Part shown: one piece after another, positions 9,018 through 18,077 of the stretch
Numbering within the stretch: the first letter of the stretch is position 1
How the letters are laid out: each line of letters starts with the position of its first letter
Notes under the pieces: generated by a model
Seen by the model: only the letters and a program-made list of their open reading frames with translations
Told to the model about the DNA's origin: nothing
The model's database searches: none
Translations under genes and position numbers: made by a program
NCBI RefSeq assembly: GCF_000369505.1
Contig: NZ_KB850053.1
Location: forward strand, 152,943-216,942
Length of the DNA stretch: 64,000 nucleotides
Direction: 5' to 3'
DNA from: Acinetobacter sp. NIPH 298
GTDB taxonomy: Bacteria; Pseudomonadota; Gammaproteobacteria; Pseudomonadales; Moraxellaceae

Positions 9018-9485
9018 ATGAAACTTTTAAAAATTCTTTTAGTCACTGGGCTTCTATTACTCAATGGATGTAGTCAAGCAAATGAGAATAAAATGAATTC
9101 GTCAAACGTTGAAGTCATTGAGTTATTAGAACAATTTAAAAATCAAGATCACTTTTCAGAGGACGGAATTTTATACACGGGTGTTCAGGATAAACAACTC
9201 AAAGATCAATTAAACCAAAAAGTCGAAAATACGACTCAAGCATATATAGAGCTTTATACAGACTCTACGCAACCGACAAAGACACAATTACTTAAAATAC
9301 TCTCAGACGGTATTCACCAAATTGACCCAAACACTTTAGATACTGAAGACCGAGAACAAGTCGCAACCACATTCGAGCATTTTTTAGATATTACAGGCTT
9401 AGAAAGCTCGGAAGGTATTTTAAATACATGGTTATACGGTGAAGAAATCAATCAGCTCATAGAACGAAATCACCTTAACCAATAG
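9018..9485 (+). CDS. small lipoprotein of unknown function
   Basis: 155 residues. The N-terminus MKLLKILL...LLNGC is a lipoprotein signal with the lipidated Cys at residue 18. The mature part is acidic, Gln/Asp/Glu-rich and mostly predicted helical, with no domain I recognise. It starts 41 bp after ribA on the same strand and may be cotranscribed. No Asp follows the Cys (CSQ), so outer-membrane sorting is expected. Function is unknown. Confidence 0.75.
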   Translation: MKLLKILLVTGLLLLNGCSQANENKMNSSNVEVIELLEQFKNQDHFSEDGILYTGVQDKQLKDQLNQKVENTTQAYIELYTDSTQPTKTQLLKILSDGIHQIDPNTLDTEDREQVATTFEHFLDITGLESSEGILNTWLYGEEINQLIERNHLNQ

Positions 9486-9617
9486 TGATCGTACCCCTCT
9501 TCTTCATATTATTCTTCCTAAAACTCTATTTCTAATATTAAGCAAAAAATCCCTTACTTTTATTATGGATTTATGTTTTGATGTTACTAATTCCTAGATC
9601 ACCTCAAGAGGATCATC

Positions 9618-10559
9618 ATGCAGCATCCAACTTCAGCTGATATTCAACGTGTACGCGAGTTTTTACTCGATCTACAAGCACGAATTTGTGCAGGACTAGA
9701 GCAACAGGAACGTGCAGGCGGCGGAACCGCTGAGTTTATCATTGATGATTGGCAACGAACCGAAGGTGGCGGTGGTCGCTCACGGGTTTTGCAAAATGGT
9801 GAAGTGATTGAAAAAGGTGGTGTGATGTTCTCCCACATCAATATCAGTAAACTCCCCGCCTCAGCAACTGAACGCCACCCACAAATCGCTGGTGCAAAGG
9901 CTCAGGCTTTAGGTGTATCACTGGTCATTCACCCGAAAAATCCAAATATCCCAACCTCACACGCCAACGTACGCTTATTTGTGGCTGAGCCAGAAGGGCA
10001 AGATCCTGTATGGTGGTTTGGTGGTGGCTTTGACCTCACACCGTTCTATCCGGATGATCAAGACATTCAAAACTGGCATCAAACGGCGTATGAGCTATGT
10101 CAGCCATTTGGGGATGATGTGTATGCAGAACATAAAAAATGGTGTGATGATTATTTCTATTTAAAACACCGTGACGAGCAACGTGGTGTCGGTGGCTTAT
10201 TCTTTGATGATCTCAACCAATGGGATTTCGAAACTTGTTTTAAATATATGCAAGCCGTAGGTAATGGTTATTTAGAAGCGATCTTACCGATTTTTGAAAA
10301 GCATCGTGAGCAGCCTTATACCGAAGCGCAACGTGAATTCCAACTGTATCGCCGTGGTCGTTATGTTGAATATAATTTAGTTTATGACCGCGGCACTTTA
10401 TTCGGCCTACAAACAGGTGGAAGGATTGAATCCATCTTAGTCAGTTTACCGAATCTTGCAGGTTGGTCTTATCGCCCTGAGTGGGATGCGGATTCGATTG
10501 AAAAACGCCTCACTGATTATTATTTAAAACCGAGAGATTGGTTAGGTTTAAACAAGTAA
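9618..10559 (+). CDS. hemF: HemF, oxygen-dependent coproporphyrinogen III oxidase
   Basis: 313 residues, close to the ~300-residue family norm. It decarboxylates two propionates of coproporphyrinogen III to give protoporphyrinogen IX in heme synthesis, using oxygen. Characteristic stretches are [18 protein letters not shown] (~34-51), [39 protein letters not shown] and [23 protein letters not shown] provides a ribosome binding site before the ATG. A strong terminator follows the stop. It stands alone as a transcription unit. Confidence 0.97.
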   Translation: MQHPTSADIQRVREFLLDLQARICAGLEQQERAGGGTAEFIIDDWQRTEGGGGRSRVLQNGEVIEKGGVMFSHINISKLPASATERHPQIAGAKAQALGVSLVIHPKNPNIPTSHANVRLFVAEPEGQDPVWWFGGGFDLTPFYPDDQDIQNWHQTAYELCQPFGDDVYAEHKKWCDDYFYLKHRDEQRGVGGLFFDDLNQWDFETCFKYMQAVGNGYLEAILPIFEKHREQPYTEAQREFQLYRRGRYVEYNLVYDRGTLFGLQTGGRIESILVSLPNLAGWSYRPEWDADSIEKRLTDYYLKPRDWLGLNK

Positions 10560-10571
10560 TAAAGTTCATTT

Positions 10572-10599
10572 ATCCCTAGCTTGTTGAGCTAGGGATTTT
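10572..10599 (+). terminator. Rho-independent terminator of hemF
   Basis: ATCCCTAGCT and AGCTAGGGAT form a perfect 10-bp stem around TGTTG, followed by a short T-run. Confidence 0.85.
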
Positions 10600-10611
10600 C
10601 ATCTTATGATG

Positions 10612-10654
10612 TAGACATGCTCACACATAAAAATGTACAATAATAATGTACAAT
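10612..10654 (+). promoter_or_regulatory. promoter and tandem TGTACA operator cores of the toxin-antitoxin operon
   Basis: TGTACA occurs at 10634-10639 and again at 10647-10652, 13 bp centre to centre, inside a direct repeat ATGTACAATAA. TACAAT at 10636-10641 can serve as a -10, with TAGACA at 10612-10617 as a -35 (18-nt spacer). The first core therefore overlaps the -10. E. coli YefM-YoeB binds operator palindromes with TGTACA cores, so autorepression by the antitoxin is likely. Confidence 0.7.
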
Positions 10655-10672
10655 AAAAAAGAGGGTAATAAA

Positions 10673-10945
10673 ATGTCACATATCTCGTTTACTCAAGCCC
10701 GGGCTAACCTTGCCAAGTTAATTCAACAAAGCCAACAAGGCGAAAAAGCGTTTATTGCCCAACATGGTCATACTTCTGCTGTCCTCTTATCTTATTCGGA
10801 TTATCAAAAATTACATGGTACACCTCAAGACTTGATGCAGGCTTGGGAAGCTTGGCATCAACAGTATCGTCAAGGATTAAATAATGAAATAACAGCGTTT
10901 CAACCCGAACGTGAAAATAGTTTTGGGCGTGAATTTTCATGGTAA
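10673..10945 (+). CDS. type II antitoxin, Phd/YefM family
   Basis: 90 residues from MSHISFTQARANLAKL, with GAGGG seven bases upstream. The longer frame from 10646 begins inside the operator repeat. The N-terminal half matches the Phd/YefM DNA-binding fold: a strand, then ARANLAKLIQQ as a helix, then HGHTSAVLLSYSDYQKL. The C-terminal part (~45-90) is polar and Trp-containing and should wrap the toxin. The last 7 bases overlap the toxin start. It should bind its own operator at 10634-10652 and neutralise the PIN toxin. Confidence 0.88.
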   Translation: MSHISFTQARANLAKLIQQSQQGEKAFIAQHGHTSAVLLSYSDYQKLHGTPQDLMQAWEAWHQQYRQGLNNEITAFQPERENSFGREFSW

Positions 10946-11370
10946 ATCAAATCAGTTATTTACTGGACACCAATACGATCTCTGAGCTAGCAAAACCACA
11001 ACCCAATTCAGAGGTTTTACGACAGTTTTATGCTTCTCAGCATGAAATTGCGATTCCAAGCATTGTTTGGCATGAATTACGTTTTGGTTGGTTAAAAATG
11101 GCAGATGGGCAACGTAAGCAACTGATTGCTGCCTTCTTACATGATGTCGTGAGTTTAATTCCAATTTTGGATTACGATGCACAAGCAGCAAAAATCCATG
11201 CTGAGATTAGAATTCAAACCCAAAAAGTGGGTGCAAATATCCCCTTTGTCGATGGACAAATTGCTGCTATTGCAATGGCCCAAGGCTTGATTTTAGTCAG
11301 CCGAAATACGAAGGATTTTCAAGCCATAGATGGCTTAAGGCTCATCAACTGGTTTGCAGAAACCCCTTAA
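10939..11370 (+). CDS. type II toxin, PIN-domain ribonuclease (VapC-like)
   Basis: 143 residues. The PIN acidic residues are visible as D10 in LLDTNTISEL, E46 in WHELRFG, D105 in FVDGQIAA and the SRNTKDF motif near 121-127. PIN toxins cut RNA using a metal ion, often tRNA or rRNA. The ATG lies in the last codons of the antitoxin gene, a 7-base overlap typical of coupled pairs. Phd/YefM antitoxins more often pair with Doc or YoeB/RelE-type toxins, but Phd-PIN pairs are also common. All key acidic residues are present, so it looks intact. Confidence 0.88.
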   Translation: MVNQISYLLDTNTISELAKPQPNSEVLRQFYASQHEIAIPSIVWHELRFGWLKMADGQRKQLIAAFLHDVVSLIPILDYDAQAAKIHAEIRIQTQKVGANIPFVDGQIAAIAMAQGLILVSRNTKDFQAIDGLRLINWFAETP

Positions 11371-11407
11371 CCCTTTAGATCATCCTTTTGATATTGGCGA
11401 ATCACTC

Positions 11408-12196
11408 ATGACCAAACAATTTGCTGTAATTGGAAATCCAATTGAACAATCTCGCTCACCTGAACTACATCATGCTTTTGCAGCAAAAACTGGTATTGAT
11501 TTAAACTATAAAAAAATTCTTGCGCCTTTAGATGGTTTTGAAACGACGACTAAGACATTCTTTACTCAAGGTGGCATCGGCATGAATGTCACCGTTCCTT
11601 TTAAAGAACAAGCTTTTGCATTGTGCGACCAACTCACAGAACGTGCCAAGATTGCAAAAGCAGTAAATACACTATGGATGCAGGATGGCAAACTCTACGG
11701 CGACAATACCGATGGTCAAGGGCTCGTTGCTGCGATCCAAGCACTTGGTTGGAATCTTAAAAATAGCCGTATCTTAATCTTGGGTGCTGGTGGTGCAACG
11801 CGCGGTGTGATCTACCCATTGGTACAGGCAGGCACAAAAAAAATTGTGATTGCGAATCGCACCCTAGCCCGCGCTGAACAACTGGTCAATGATTTAAAAG
11901 ATGCTGTAGTACAGGCTGAACTTACCGCGATTAGCCTAGAACAGCTTTCAGGTGAGTTTGATTTTGTGATTAATGCAACTTCGGCAAGTTTAACAGGTAA
12001 TACCTTACAACTACCCGAAAGCCTTGTGTTCCATCATGCTTATGAAATGGCTTATGGCAAGCCCTCTAGCTTTCTCGATCAAGCCCAAGCACGTCAAGTC
12101 CCATCCACTGATGGGTTTGGTATGCTGGTTGGACAAGCAATCGAAGCCTTTTATATTTGGAACGCAGTTAAACCTGAATTAAAAGATTTCTTATAA
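11408..12196 (+). CDS. aroE: AroE, shikimate dehydrogenase (NADP+)
   Basis: 262 residues from MTKQFAVIGNPIEQS. The open frame runs back to 11354, overlapping the toxin, but the family starts at this Met. It reduces 3-dehydroshikimate to shikimate with NADPH. Substrate residues are seen in SRSPELHH and NVTVPFK (catalytic Lys) and in DNTDGQG. The NADP-binding loop is GAGGATRG, followed by NRTLARAEQL. DGFGMLVGQA is the C-terminal motif. It begins 37 bp after the toxin gene but is a housekeeping gene unrelated to it. A terminator follows. Confidence 0.96.
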   Translation: MTKQFAVIGNPIEQSRSPELHHAFAAKTGIDLNYKKILAPLDGFETTTKTFFTQGGIGMNVTVPFKEQAFALCDQLTERAKIAKAVNTLWMQDGKLYGDNTDGQGLVAAIQALGWNLKNSRILILGAGGATRGVIYPLVQAGTKKIVIANRTLARAEQLVNDLKDAVVQAELTAISLEQLSGEFDFVINATSASLTGNTLQLPESLVFHHAYEMAYGKPSSFLDQAQARQVPSTDGFGMLVGQAIEAFYIWNAVKPELKDFL

Positions 12197-12207
12197 ATCC
12201 ATCTCCA

Positions 12208-12240
12208 AAAAAAGAACCTGCATGATGCAGGTTCTTTTTT
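12208..12240. terminator. bidirectional terminator between aroE and the convergent lipoprotein gene
   Basis: AAGAACCTGCA and TGCAGGTTCTT pair around TGA, with an A-run before and a T-run after. It can end transcription from both sides. Confidence 0.92.
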
Positions 12241-12248
12241 GCTTTGAA

Positions 12249-14609
12249 TTATTTAACCGTTAACATTTTCTGATAAACATCTTTAAAGATCTCATAATCA
12301 ATAAATTCATCATGATCAACCTTTAAGTTTTGAATCGTCTTCAAGGTCAACTTGTTTTGGCGTGCTGCCACATACACTTGCCCTAAAATATTTGCAGTCT
12401 GCTCAAGTAAGATTTTTTCCTCACTTGAAGCACCATTCTCACGTTCAAATTGAACTTGGTACTGTTTAGCAAATAGCTGTTGTGGTTGCTTATATTGTGC
12501 TTGTAGTTTCTTCCATGCTTGGCGATCTTTATCTCCACGCATCGCATCACTGACAATACGATCTACCGATTCGCCCAACGGATAATTGAACTGCTCATCG
12601 TCTTCTAGATGATGTTTCTTTTGTAACGCTTCTATCGTTGTAAGTGCCGCACCTTGAGGGTTGTATACCTCTTCACTTGAATACCAATAGGCATACACAC
12701 TGGCTATTTCTTGCAACTCTTTGGTTGAATAACGCTGTACAACCTGTGGTGTGCTTTCCGTTAATTTGGCTATAAATACAGCTTTGTAGGTTTGTTCATA
12801 TGATCGGGTTGCATCATAACGTTGTGCAGCAATCACTTTAAGCTGATCATCCAATGACAATGTATATGGCTGTGCAGCCCGCTCTACAATCCCTGCCTGA
12901 CCCATTTTTTCAGTGAATCGGTCAATTGATTGCTCAAACATCGATCCCTTACTCACTTCCGACCATGTTTTGGCACGTTTTAATTGCACTCGATCAATCG
13001 GTGTTGCTTTTCCATAATTCAAAACTTGCATATCCGCTTTAAGGTTCACACGAGATCGCAATTCTGGAGAAGTATAATTTAGATCATAGTCATAGTTAAT
13101 CGCACGCCCTTTTTCATCTAAACTAATATCAATAAGGAATGGATTACGTTTATCTACAGGCAATGCTTGATTAATCTCAGTCTGATGCTTGATCCAGAGT
13201 GCTTTGAAGGCATGATCATCAATAAACTGAGCTTGGTTATAAACAGAGAATAACTCTTCCAAAGTGCTTAATTTCGCAATATAAGAAATTAGACCAGAAG
13301 CACTTGATTGCGTTGGGTTGAATACATCAACACCATGCATACTTTGACAATATTGTGCATCGCCATAGGTAATTTTTGGATTTGATGATAAAGAATCACA
13401 CTGCTCACGACTTAAACCACTTTCATAAACAGCTTCCACATCAGACCCAGACTCAGAACCATAGCCGCTTTTTGCCGCCTGATCCCCATCATCACTTTCC
13501 CATGCTGCAGCTTGTGTTGCTTCCGCTGCTGCCATTGCTTCCAAAGCGGCAGCAGACGCATCCTCAGAAGCAGAGCCATAGGCATCAGCTTCATCCTCAA
13601 CACCAAAATGTTGATTCACCAATTGATAAAGCTGCTGACTCACCACACTCGCATCATCAGATGCAGTTTTAGTATTTTTTGTTGAAGATGCTTTTTTAGA
13701 CTTACTTTGAGCATCGACTTCATCTGCGATCAGTTTTTCTAAGCTCTGTTCATTCATATTTAAAATGCTTTGCATTAAATATTTTTCATTCACTTTGCTA
13801 TATAAACTCGATTGCAAAAATGCTTCTTCAATCGTTGTTTTTAAGCGAATCTTTTCAACGACACCTGCCGCACGTTCTGCTGATGACACTGGCAAAGCTT
13901 GTATATTTTGCTGATCTGCCAAACGATAAAACACGCCACTTGATGCTTTGAGGTATTCCACAAACTTCTTGTAATCAACTTGCTTGATCAAACCTTGATA
14001 CTTCGAAAAATCGAAATATGCCAAATTACTCTGGTTTTCTTTATTAACCAAATATGGCATAAATCCAAAATAATTGACGTAAAACTTATGGTCGTTAAGA
14101 TCGAGTACCATCGGTACTTTCGCCTGCACCAACAAGGTAGGTTTTTCATAACGCGCGGTTAGATTAAATGAACCCATTTTTTGACGATAATGCACTGAAC
14201 CATCATATTCAAATTGCATATCATTCAAAATCATTGCCATGGACTGAATGACTTTATCCACTTTGGTTTGACCATATGAACTCTTGTCTTGTGCCAGTGC
14301 ATCATACAAGGCTTGTTTCTGCTTGCTATTTAAATTGACTTTTTGATCTCTTAAATATTGCTCAACTTTTTGTTTTAATGCTGCATCTAATGGCGCTTGT
14401 GGACGAGTAGCAGCCTTATTTTGATCTAACTCAACATGAACATTAAATTTTCCGCGATAATCATAACTTGGGTATTCATACATCGCATTAATACTATTGA
14501 TGGCCTTTTGCTCTAAACCAGCCGTACCAGTATTGGTTTTAATGACATGTTGTGAACATGCTGAAAGACTCAGCCCCAACAAACATAAAGTTAAATATTT
14601 TAAACGCAT
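12249..14609 (-). CDS. large lipoprotein of unknown function with Ala/Ser/Asp-rich linker
   Basis: 786 residues from MRLKYLTLCLL, whose lipobox LSAC gives Cys18. The longer GTG start adds five residues. Two regions surround a low-complexity, negatively charged segment rich in Ala, Ser, Asp and Glu (~residues 305-400 of the chosen form). The N-terminal part is rich in Tyr/Lys/Asp and the C-terminal part (~430-786) looks mostly helical. I do not recognise a domain. It probably sits in the outer membrane facing the periplasm. A possible ribosome binding site AAAGGTGG lies upstream. It is a single gene convergent with aroE. Confidence 0.8.
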   Translation of the reverse strand: MRLKYLTLCLLGLSLSACSQHVIKTNTGTAGLEQKAINSINAMYEYPSYDYRGKFNVHVELDQNKAATRPQAPLDAALKQKVEQYLRDQKVNLNSKQKQALYDALAQDKSSYGQTKVDKVIQSMAMILNDMQFEYDGSVHYRQKMGSFNLTARYEKPTLLVQAKVPMVLDLNDHKFYVNYFGFMPYLVNKENQSNLAYFDFSKYQGLIKQVDYKKFVEYLKASSGVFYRLADQQNIQALPVSSAERAAGVVEKIRLKTTIEEAFLQSSLYSKVNEKYLMQSILNMNEQSLEKLIADEVDAQSKSKKASSTKNTKTASDDASVVSQQLYQLVNQHFGVEDEADAYGSASEDASAAALEAMAAAEATQAAAWESDDGDQAAKSGYGSESGSDVEAVYESGLSREQCDSLSSNPKITYGDAQYCQSMHGVDVFNPTQSSASGLISYIAKLSTLEELFSVYNQAQFIDDHAFKALWIKHQTEINQALPVDKRNPFLIDISLDEKGRAINYDYDLNYTSPELRSRVNLKADMQVLNYGKATPIDRVQLKRAKTWSEVSKGSMFEQSIDRFTEKMGQAGIVERAAQPYTLSLDDQLKVIAAQRYDATRSYEQTYKAVFIAKLTESTPQVVQRYSTKELQEIASVYAYWYSSEEVYNPQGAALTTIEALQKKHHLEDDEQFNYPLGESVDRIVSDAMRGDKDRQAWKKLQAQYKQPQQLFAKQYQVQFERENGASSEEKILLEQTANILGQVYVAARQNKLTLKTIQNLKVDHDEFIDYEIFKDVYQKMLTVK

Positions 14610-14849
14610 AGTTTTACCAACCACCTTTATATCATTATACTTTCAACTAAAAATTGACCCATTTTCATCATAAACATACGTCTAAAACTCAAATAAAAAA
14701 GGGACTTCCACCTTAATCACTGTTCTTCAAAATTCGCTTTTCTGACATTTTTTTCTAGTGGGCTTATCAATGTATTTGTGTCACTATTGTGAATAATCTA
14801 GAGTATCGAAACAGATAATCCAAAATGATTCAAATACAGGATTAAGATT

Positions 14850-16673
14850 ATGCCAGCTTATAAAGCCCCGCTCCGCGATGTTCGTTTCTTAATGAACGAA
14901 ATGTTAGATTATCCAGCACATTACCAAACTTTAGCAAGTGGTCAAAATGCTGATGCTGAAACTGTTGATATGATTCTTGAAGGTGCGGCAGATTACTGCG
15001 AAAACGTACTTTCTCCACTCAATCAATCAGGCGATGAAGAAGGCTGTACGTTCAACAATGGTGAAGTCACAACCCCTAAAGGCTTCAAAGAAGCATATGA
15101 CCAATTCGTCATGGGTGGTTGGCAAGGTCTTTCGTATCCTGAAGAGTTTGGTGGTCAAGGCTTACCAATGTCTTTGAATCTAATCAAATCTGAAATGATG
15201 GGAACGGCAAACTGGTCTTTCACCATGTATCCAGGTTTGAGTACTGGTTGTATGAACACCATCATGCAATTTGGTACAGATGAGCAAAAAAATACCTATA
15301 TGCCTAAACTGGTTGAAGGAACTTGGTCTGGTACGATGTGCTTGACTGAACCTCAATGTGGTACAGATTTAGGTCAAGTTAAAACCAAAGCAGAACCTCA
15401 AGCAGATGGTACTTACCAGCTTTCTGGTACGAAGATCTTCATCTCTGCAGGTGAGCACGATTTAACAGAAAACATTATCCACATCGTACTTGCGCGTCTT
15501 CCAGATGCACCTGCGGGTACACGTGGTATCTCATTATTCATCGTACCTAAATTCATCCCAACTGCGGATGGTGGCGTAGGTGAACGCAATACTGTTTCTT
15601 GTGGTTCAATCGAACACAAAATGGGGATTAAAGCCTCTGCGACAGCAGTATTGAACTTTGATAATGCAACGGGTTACTTGATCGGTGAAGTGAATAAAGG
15701 TTTACATGCAATGTTTACCTTCATGAACACTGCACGTATTGGTACTGCGGTTCAAGGTGTTGCTCACGCTGAACTCTCTTTCCAAGGTGCTTTACCTTAT
15801 GCCAAAGATCGTATGTCAATGCGCGCGCTTTCTGGTAAAAAAGAACCTGAACGTGTAGCTGATGCAATTATTCACCATGCCGATGTACGTCGCTTGCTGT
15901 TGACGCAAAAAGCAATTGCGGAAGGTGGTCGTTCAATGATCTACCACGCAGCTAAACTTGCTGACAAAATGACAGATGCTATCGCAAATGGCGATCAAGC
16001 AGCTTATGAAGCACATGATGACAAACTTGGTTTCTATACCCCGATTTTAAAAGGCTTCTTGACTGAGCTCGGTTTAGAATCAGCAAATAATGGTATGCAA
16101 GTATTTGGTGGTCATGGCTATATCCGTGAATGGGGTATGGAGCAGATCGCACGTGATGCACGTATCTCAACCTTGTACGAAGGTACAACAGGTATTCAAG
16201 CACTTGATTTACTTGGTCGTAAAGTACTTTTAAGCTCGAAAGGTAAAGTTGTTCGTGACTATACTGCTGAAATCTTAAAATTCTGCGCAACACATGCGCG
16301 TAATAAGTATTTACGTCGTTTTGCTTGGGACTTAACCAAACTTTGCGCACAGTGGAATACACTGACTGTTCGTATCATGCTTGCTGCACGTAAGGACCGT
16401 GACATCGTTTCTTCAGCTTCTGCTGATTTCTTGATGTTCTCTGGTTACGTAATGATGGCTTACTTCTGGGCGCAACAGGCTGTGGTTGCTTCTGAGAAAT
16501 TAGAAGCGGGTGACGGTATCGAAACACCAGAATTCTATAAAGCAAAAATCAAAGTTGCTGATTTCTATTTTGACCGCTTGTTGCCACGTGCTCAAGGTCA
16601 TGCAGAATCAATGGTATCAACTTCACGTACCTTGACTTCACTTGCACCAGAACACTTCAGCTTCGACTACTAA
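14850..16673 (+). CDS. acyl-CoA dehydrogenase of the long (DmdC-like) type
   Basis: 607 residues, longer than the ~380 of classical acyl-CoA dehydrogenases. The FAD-binding middle part has MCLTEPQCGTDLG and GTKIFISAGEHDL. The C-terminal catalytic region has QVFGGHGYIREWGMEQ and RDARISTLYEGTTGIQA, where the Glu is the expected base. An extra C-terminal helical domain (~480-607) follows, as in 3-(methylthio)propionyl-CoA dehydrogenase DmdC and its relatives. It oxidises an acyl-CoA at alpha-beta using FAD; the chain is unknown. It is a single gene ended by a strong terminator. Family certain, substrate not. Confidence 0.9.
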   Translation: MPAYKAPLRDVRFLMNEMLDYPAHYQTLASGQNADAETVDMILEGAADYCENVLSPLNQSGDEEGCTFNNGEVTTPKGFKEAYDQFVMGGWQGLSYPEEFGGQGLPMSLNLIKSEMMGTANWSFTMYPGLSTGCMNTIMQFGTDEQKNTYMPKLVEGTWSGTMCLTEPQCGTDLGQVKTKAEPQADGTYQLSGTKIFISAGEHDLTENIIHIVLARLPDAPAGTRGISLFIVPKFIPTADGGVGERNTVSCGSIEHKMGIKASATAVLNFDNATGYLIGEVNKGLHAMFTFMNTARIGTAVQGVAHAELSFQGALPYAKDRMSMRALSGKKEPERVADAIIHHADVRRLLLTQKAIAEGGRSMIYHAAKLADKMTDAIANGDQAAYEAHDDKLGFYTPILKGFLTELGLESANNGMQVFGGHGYIREWGMEQIARDARISTLYEGTTGIQALDLLGRKVLLSSKGKVVRDYTAEILKFCATHARNKYLRRFAWDLTKLCAQWNTLTVRIMLAARKDRDIVSSASADFLMFSGYVMMAYFWAQQAVVASEKLEAGDGIETPEFYKAKIKVADFYFDRLLPRAQGHAESMVSTSRTLTSLAPEHFSFDY

Positions 16674-16684
16674 TCGGATCTATT

Positions 16685-16717
16685 AAAAAAGAGCGCATAT
16701 ATTGCGCTCTTTTTTAT
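16685..16717. terminator. bidirectional terminator after the acyl-CoA dehydrogenase
   Basis: AAAAGAGCGCA and TGCGCTCTTTT pair around a short TATAT-type loop with A-runs and T-runs on the two sides. It serves the plus-strand dehydrogenase and the convergent lipoprotein gene. Confidence 0.9.
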
Positions 16718-16722
16718 TCACT

Positions 16723-17385
16723 CTAATCTATTTTTTTAAATACATAAGCTTTTTTAGGGAATGGATATTCTTTAAAGAACTTCCGATTTTCGCCATTATT
16801 CCCATTCCAAAGTTTATCTAAATTTAATACCAAATCTTGATTTTGGTTAATTTCATAATACAAGCTAATGTTGGCAGCATCACAACGAACCATAATTTCA
16901 TTCAGTTCTTCATGCGCATACCATTGTACTTGTTTACAGGTTTGCTCGATCTTGGCAACGTTCTGAGAAGAATCTGCACCTAAGCGACCAAAACTGGTAT
17001 TGATCCAATACACTGAACCATCTTCCAATAGATTCAGAATATATTCCGCTTCTTTCTCGTGATTCACGCAACCCGCAAAAGCATCGGTACATGGAATACG
17101 AGCATGATAACGCCCCACATAGGTCATACTGGTTTCAGAAGGCTCTGTTAAGTTACGCTTCCCCATACTTGAGTACGGTAAAGTTGCTTGTCCAGCAACT
17201 TTAGTTAATGGCACACCATCATCGGTAAATGAAGACGGCTCATCTGGTACAACACTTACCTCATCACTTGATTGCATCTGAATTTGTTTAGCGGATTCTG
17301 AATAATCACGATCACACGCAGTCAGACCGAAACTCAATACACATCCAACACTCACATACTGTAGTAACAACCACCTGAACTGCAT
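16723..17385 (-). CDS. lipoprotein, possibly NlpE-like
   Basis: 220 residues from MQFRWLLLQ. A lipoprotein signal ends in LTAC (Cys24). A Ser/Asp-rich linker follows, then a domain (~residues 95-220) with YVGRYHARIPC, C-V-N-H, EAEYILNLLEDGSVYWI and YVFKK. The pattern of a short motif with Cys followed by L-L-DGS resembles the NlpE N-terminal domain, which senses envelope stress or copper in other bacteria, but the CxxC-type site is not clearly present. The NlpE link is a weak inference. It is a single gene convergent with the dehydrogenase. Confidence 0.7.
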   Translation of the reverse strand: MQFRWLLLQYVSVGCVLSFGLTACDRDYSESAKQIQMQSSDEVSVVPDEPSSFTDDGVPLTKVAGQATLPYSSMGKRNLTEPSETSMTYVGRYHARIPCTDAFAGCVNHEKEAEYILNLLEDGSVYWINTSFGRLGADSSQNVAKIEQTCKQVQWYAHEELNEIMVRCDAANISLYYEINQNQDLVLNLDKLWNGNNGENRKFFKEYPFPKKAYVFKKID

Positions 17386-17736
17386 ATCCACAAATCTCTA
17401 ACATCAACATCATTATCGACGAATCCAACAGGACTGCGCCCAATAGATCTAAAGAACATAGAATATATTCATTCTCTATGCTCATATAAGGGACGCCTAC
17501 CGACTGAAAGAACGACAATAAAACTGAATCATACGGTGACAAAGCAGTCTGCTTTAAGTCGGTGCATTTTAGGCGATACTGTTGGTTTTTCCAGCAGGAT
17601 TTTACACAACGTAACTAATCTCTTATCTATTTAAACTTTAAAAAATGTATACCGCCCCTATTTCTTAATAAACAGCAATCAACAGATGAATATCTCTTTT
17701 ATGCTGTCATTTCATTACGTTAAGGAGAAGAACTCG
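17386..17736. other. intergenic region between the lipoprotein and the PspC gene
   Basis: About 350 bp. AT-rich, divergent promoters expected. I saw no convincing -10/-35 pair, hairpin or reading frame. AAGGAG just before 17737 is the ribosome binding site of the PspC gene. Confidence 0.4.
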
Positions 17737-18006
17737 ATGACCAATACTGGTTTATATCGCTCAAACCAAAAAAGCATGATCGCAGGTGTAATGGGCGGTA
17801 TTGCTGAACGTTTTGGTTGGAACGCAAATTTATTACGCTTGATCTTTGTTGTGATCTCAATCCTCAGTGCCGCTTTTCCCGGTATTTTAGTGTATTTGAT
17901 TCTATGGTTGGTCATTCCCAAGAGACAAACAGCATCTATAGAGCATGTACAACATTATCAGCAGCCTGTAAAAACAATTTATGATGATCAGAGTATGAAA
18001 CGTTAA
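17737..18006 (+). CDS. PspC-domain membrane protein
   Basis: 89 residues from MTNTGLYRSNQK, with AAGGAG nine bases upstream; a longer frame from 17686 lacks such a site. It begins with the PspC motif LYRS..KSMIAGVMGGIAERFGWN, followed by one long hydrophobic segment (~30-62) and a short polar tail. PspC proteins sit in the inner membrane and in enterobacteria help control the phage-shock response. No other psp gene is present in the window, so it appears to act alone here. A terminator follows. Confidence 0.88.
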   Translation: MTNTGLYRSNQKSMIAGVMGGIAERFGWNANLLRLIFVVISILSAAFPGILVYLILWLVIPKRQTASIEHVQHYQQPVKTIYDDQSMKR

Positions 18007-18027
18007 TTAACTTTGCCACTTTTGGTC

Positions 18028-18070
18028 GCTACGGTTGGATACACCCCAAATACAACCGTAGCTTTTTTTT
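18028..18070 (+). terminator. terminator after the PspC gene
   Basis: GCTACGGTTG and CAACCGTAGC form a 10-bp stem with a 15-nt loop, followed by eight T. Confidence 0.85.
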
Positions 18071-18077
18071 ATTGAAA

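Noticed and set aside
13376..13672. 98-codon His/Gln-rich plus-strand frame
   Set aside because: It is antisense to the low-complexity part of the large lipoprotein gene.
17312..17542. 76-codon frame upstream of the lipoprotein at 16723
   Set aside because: It overlaps the lipoprotein start in another frame and has no ribosome binding site or family.
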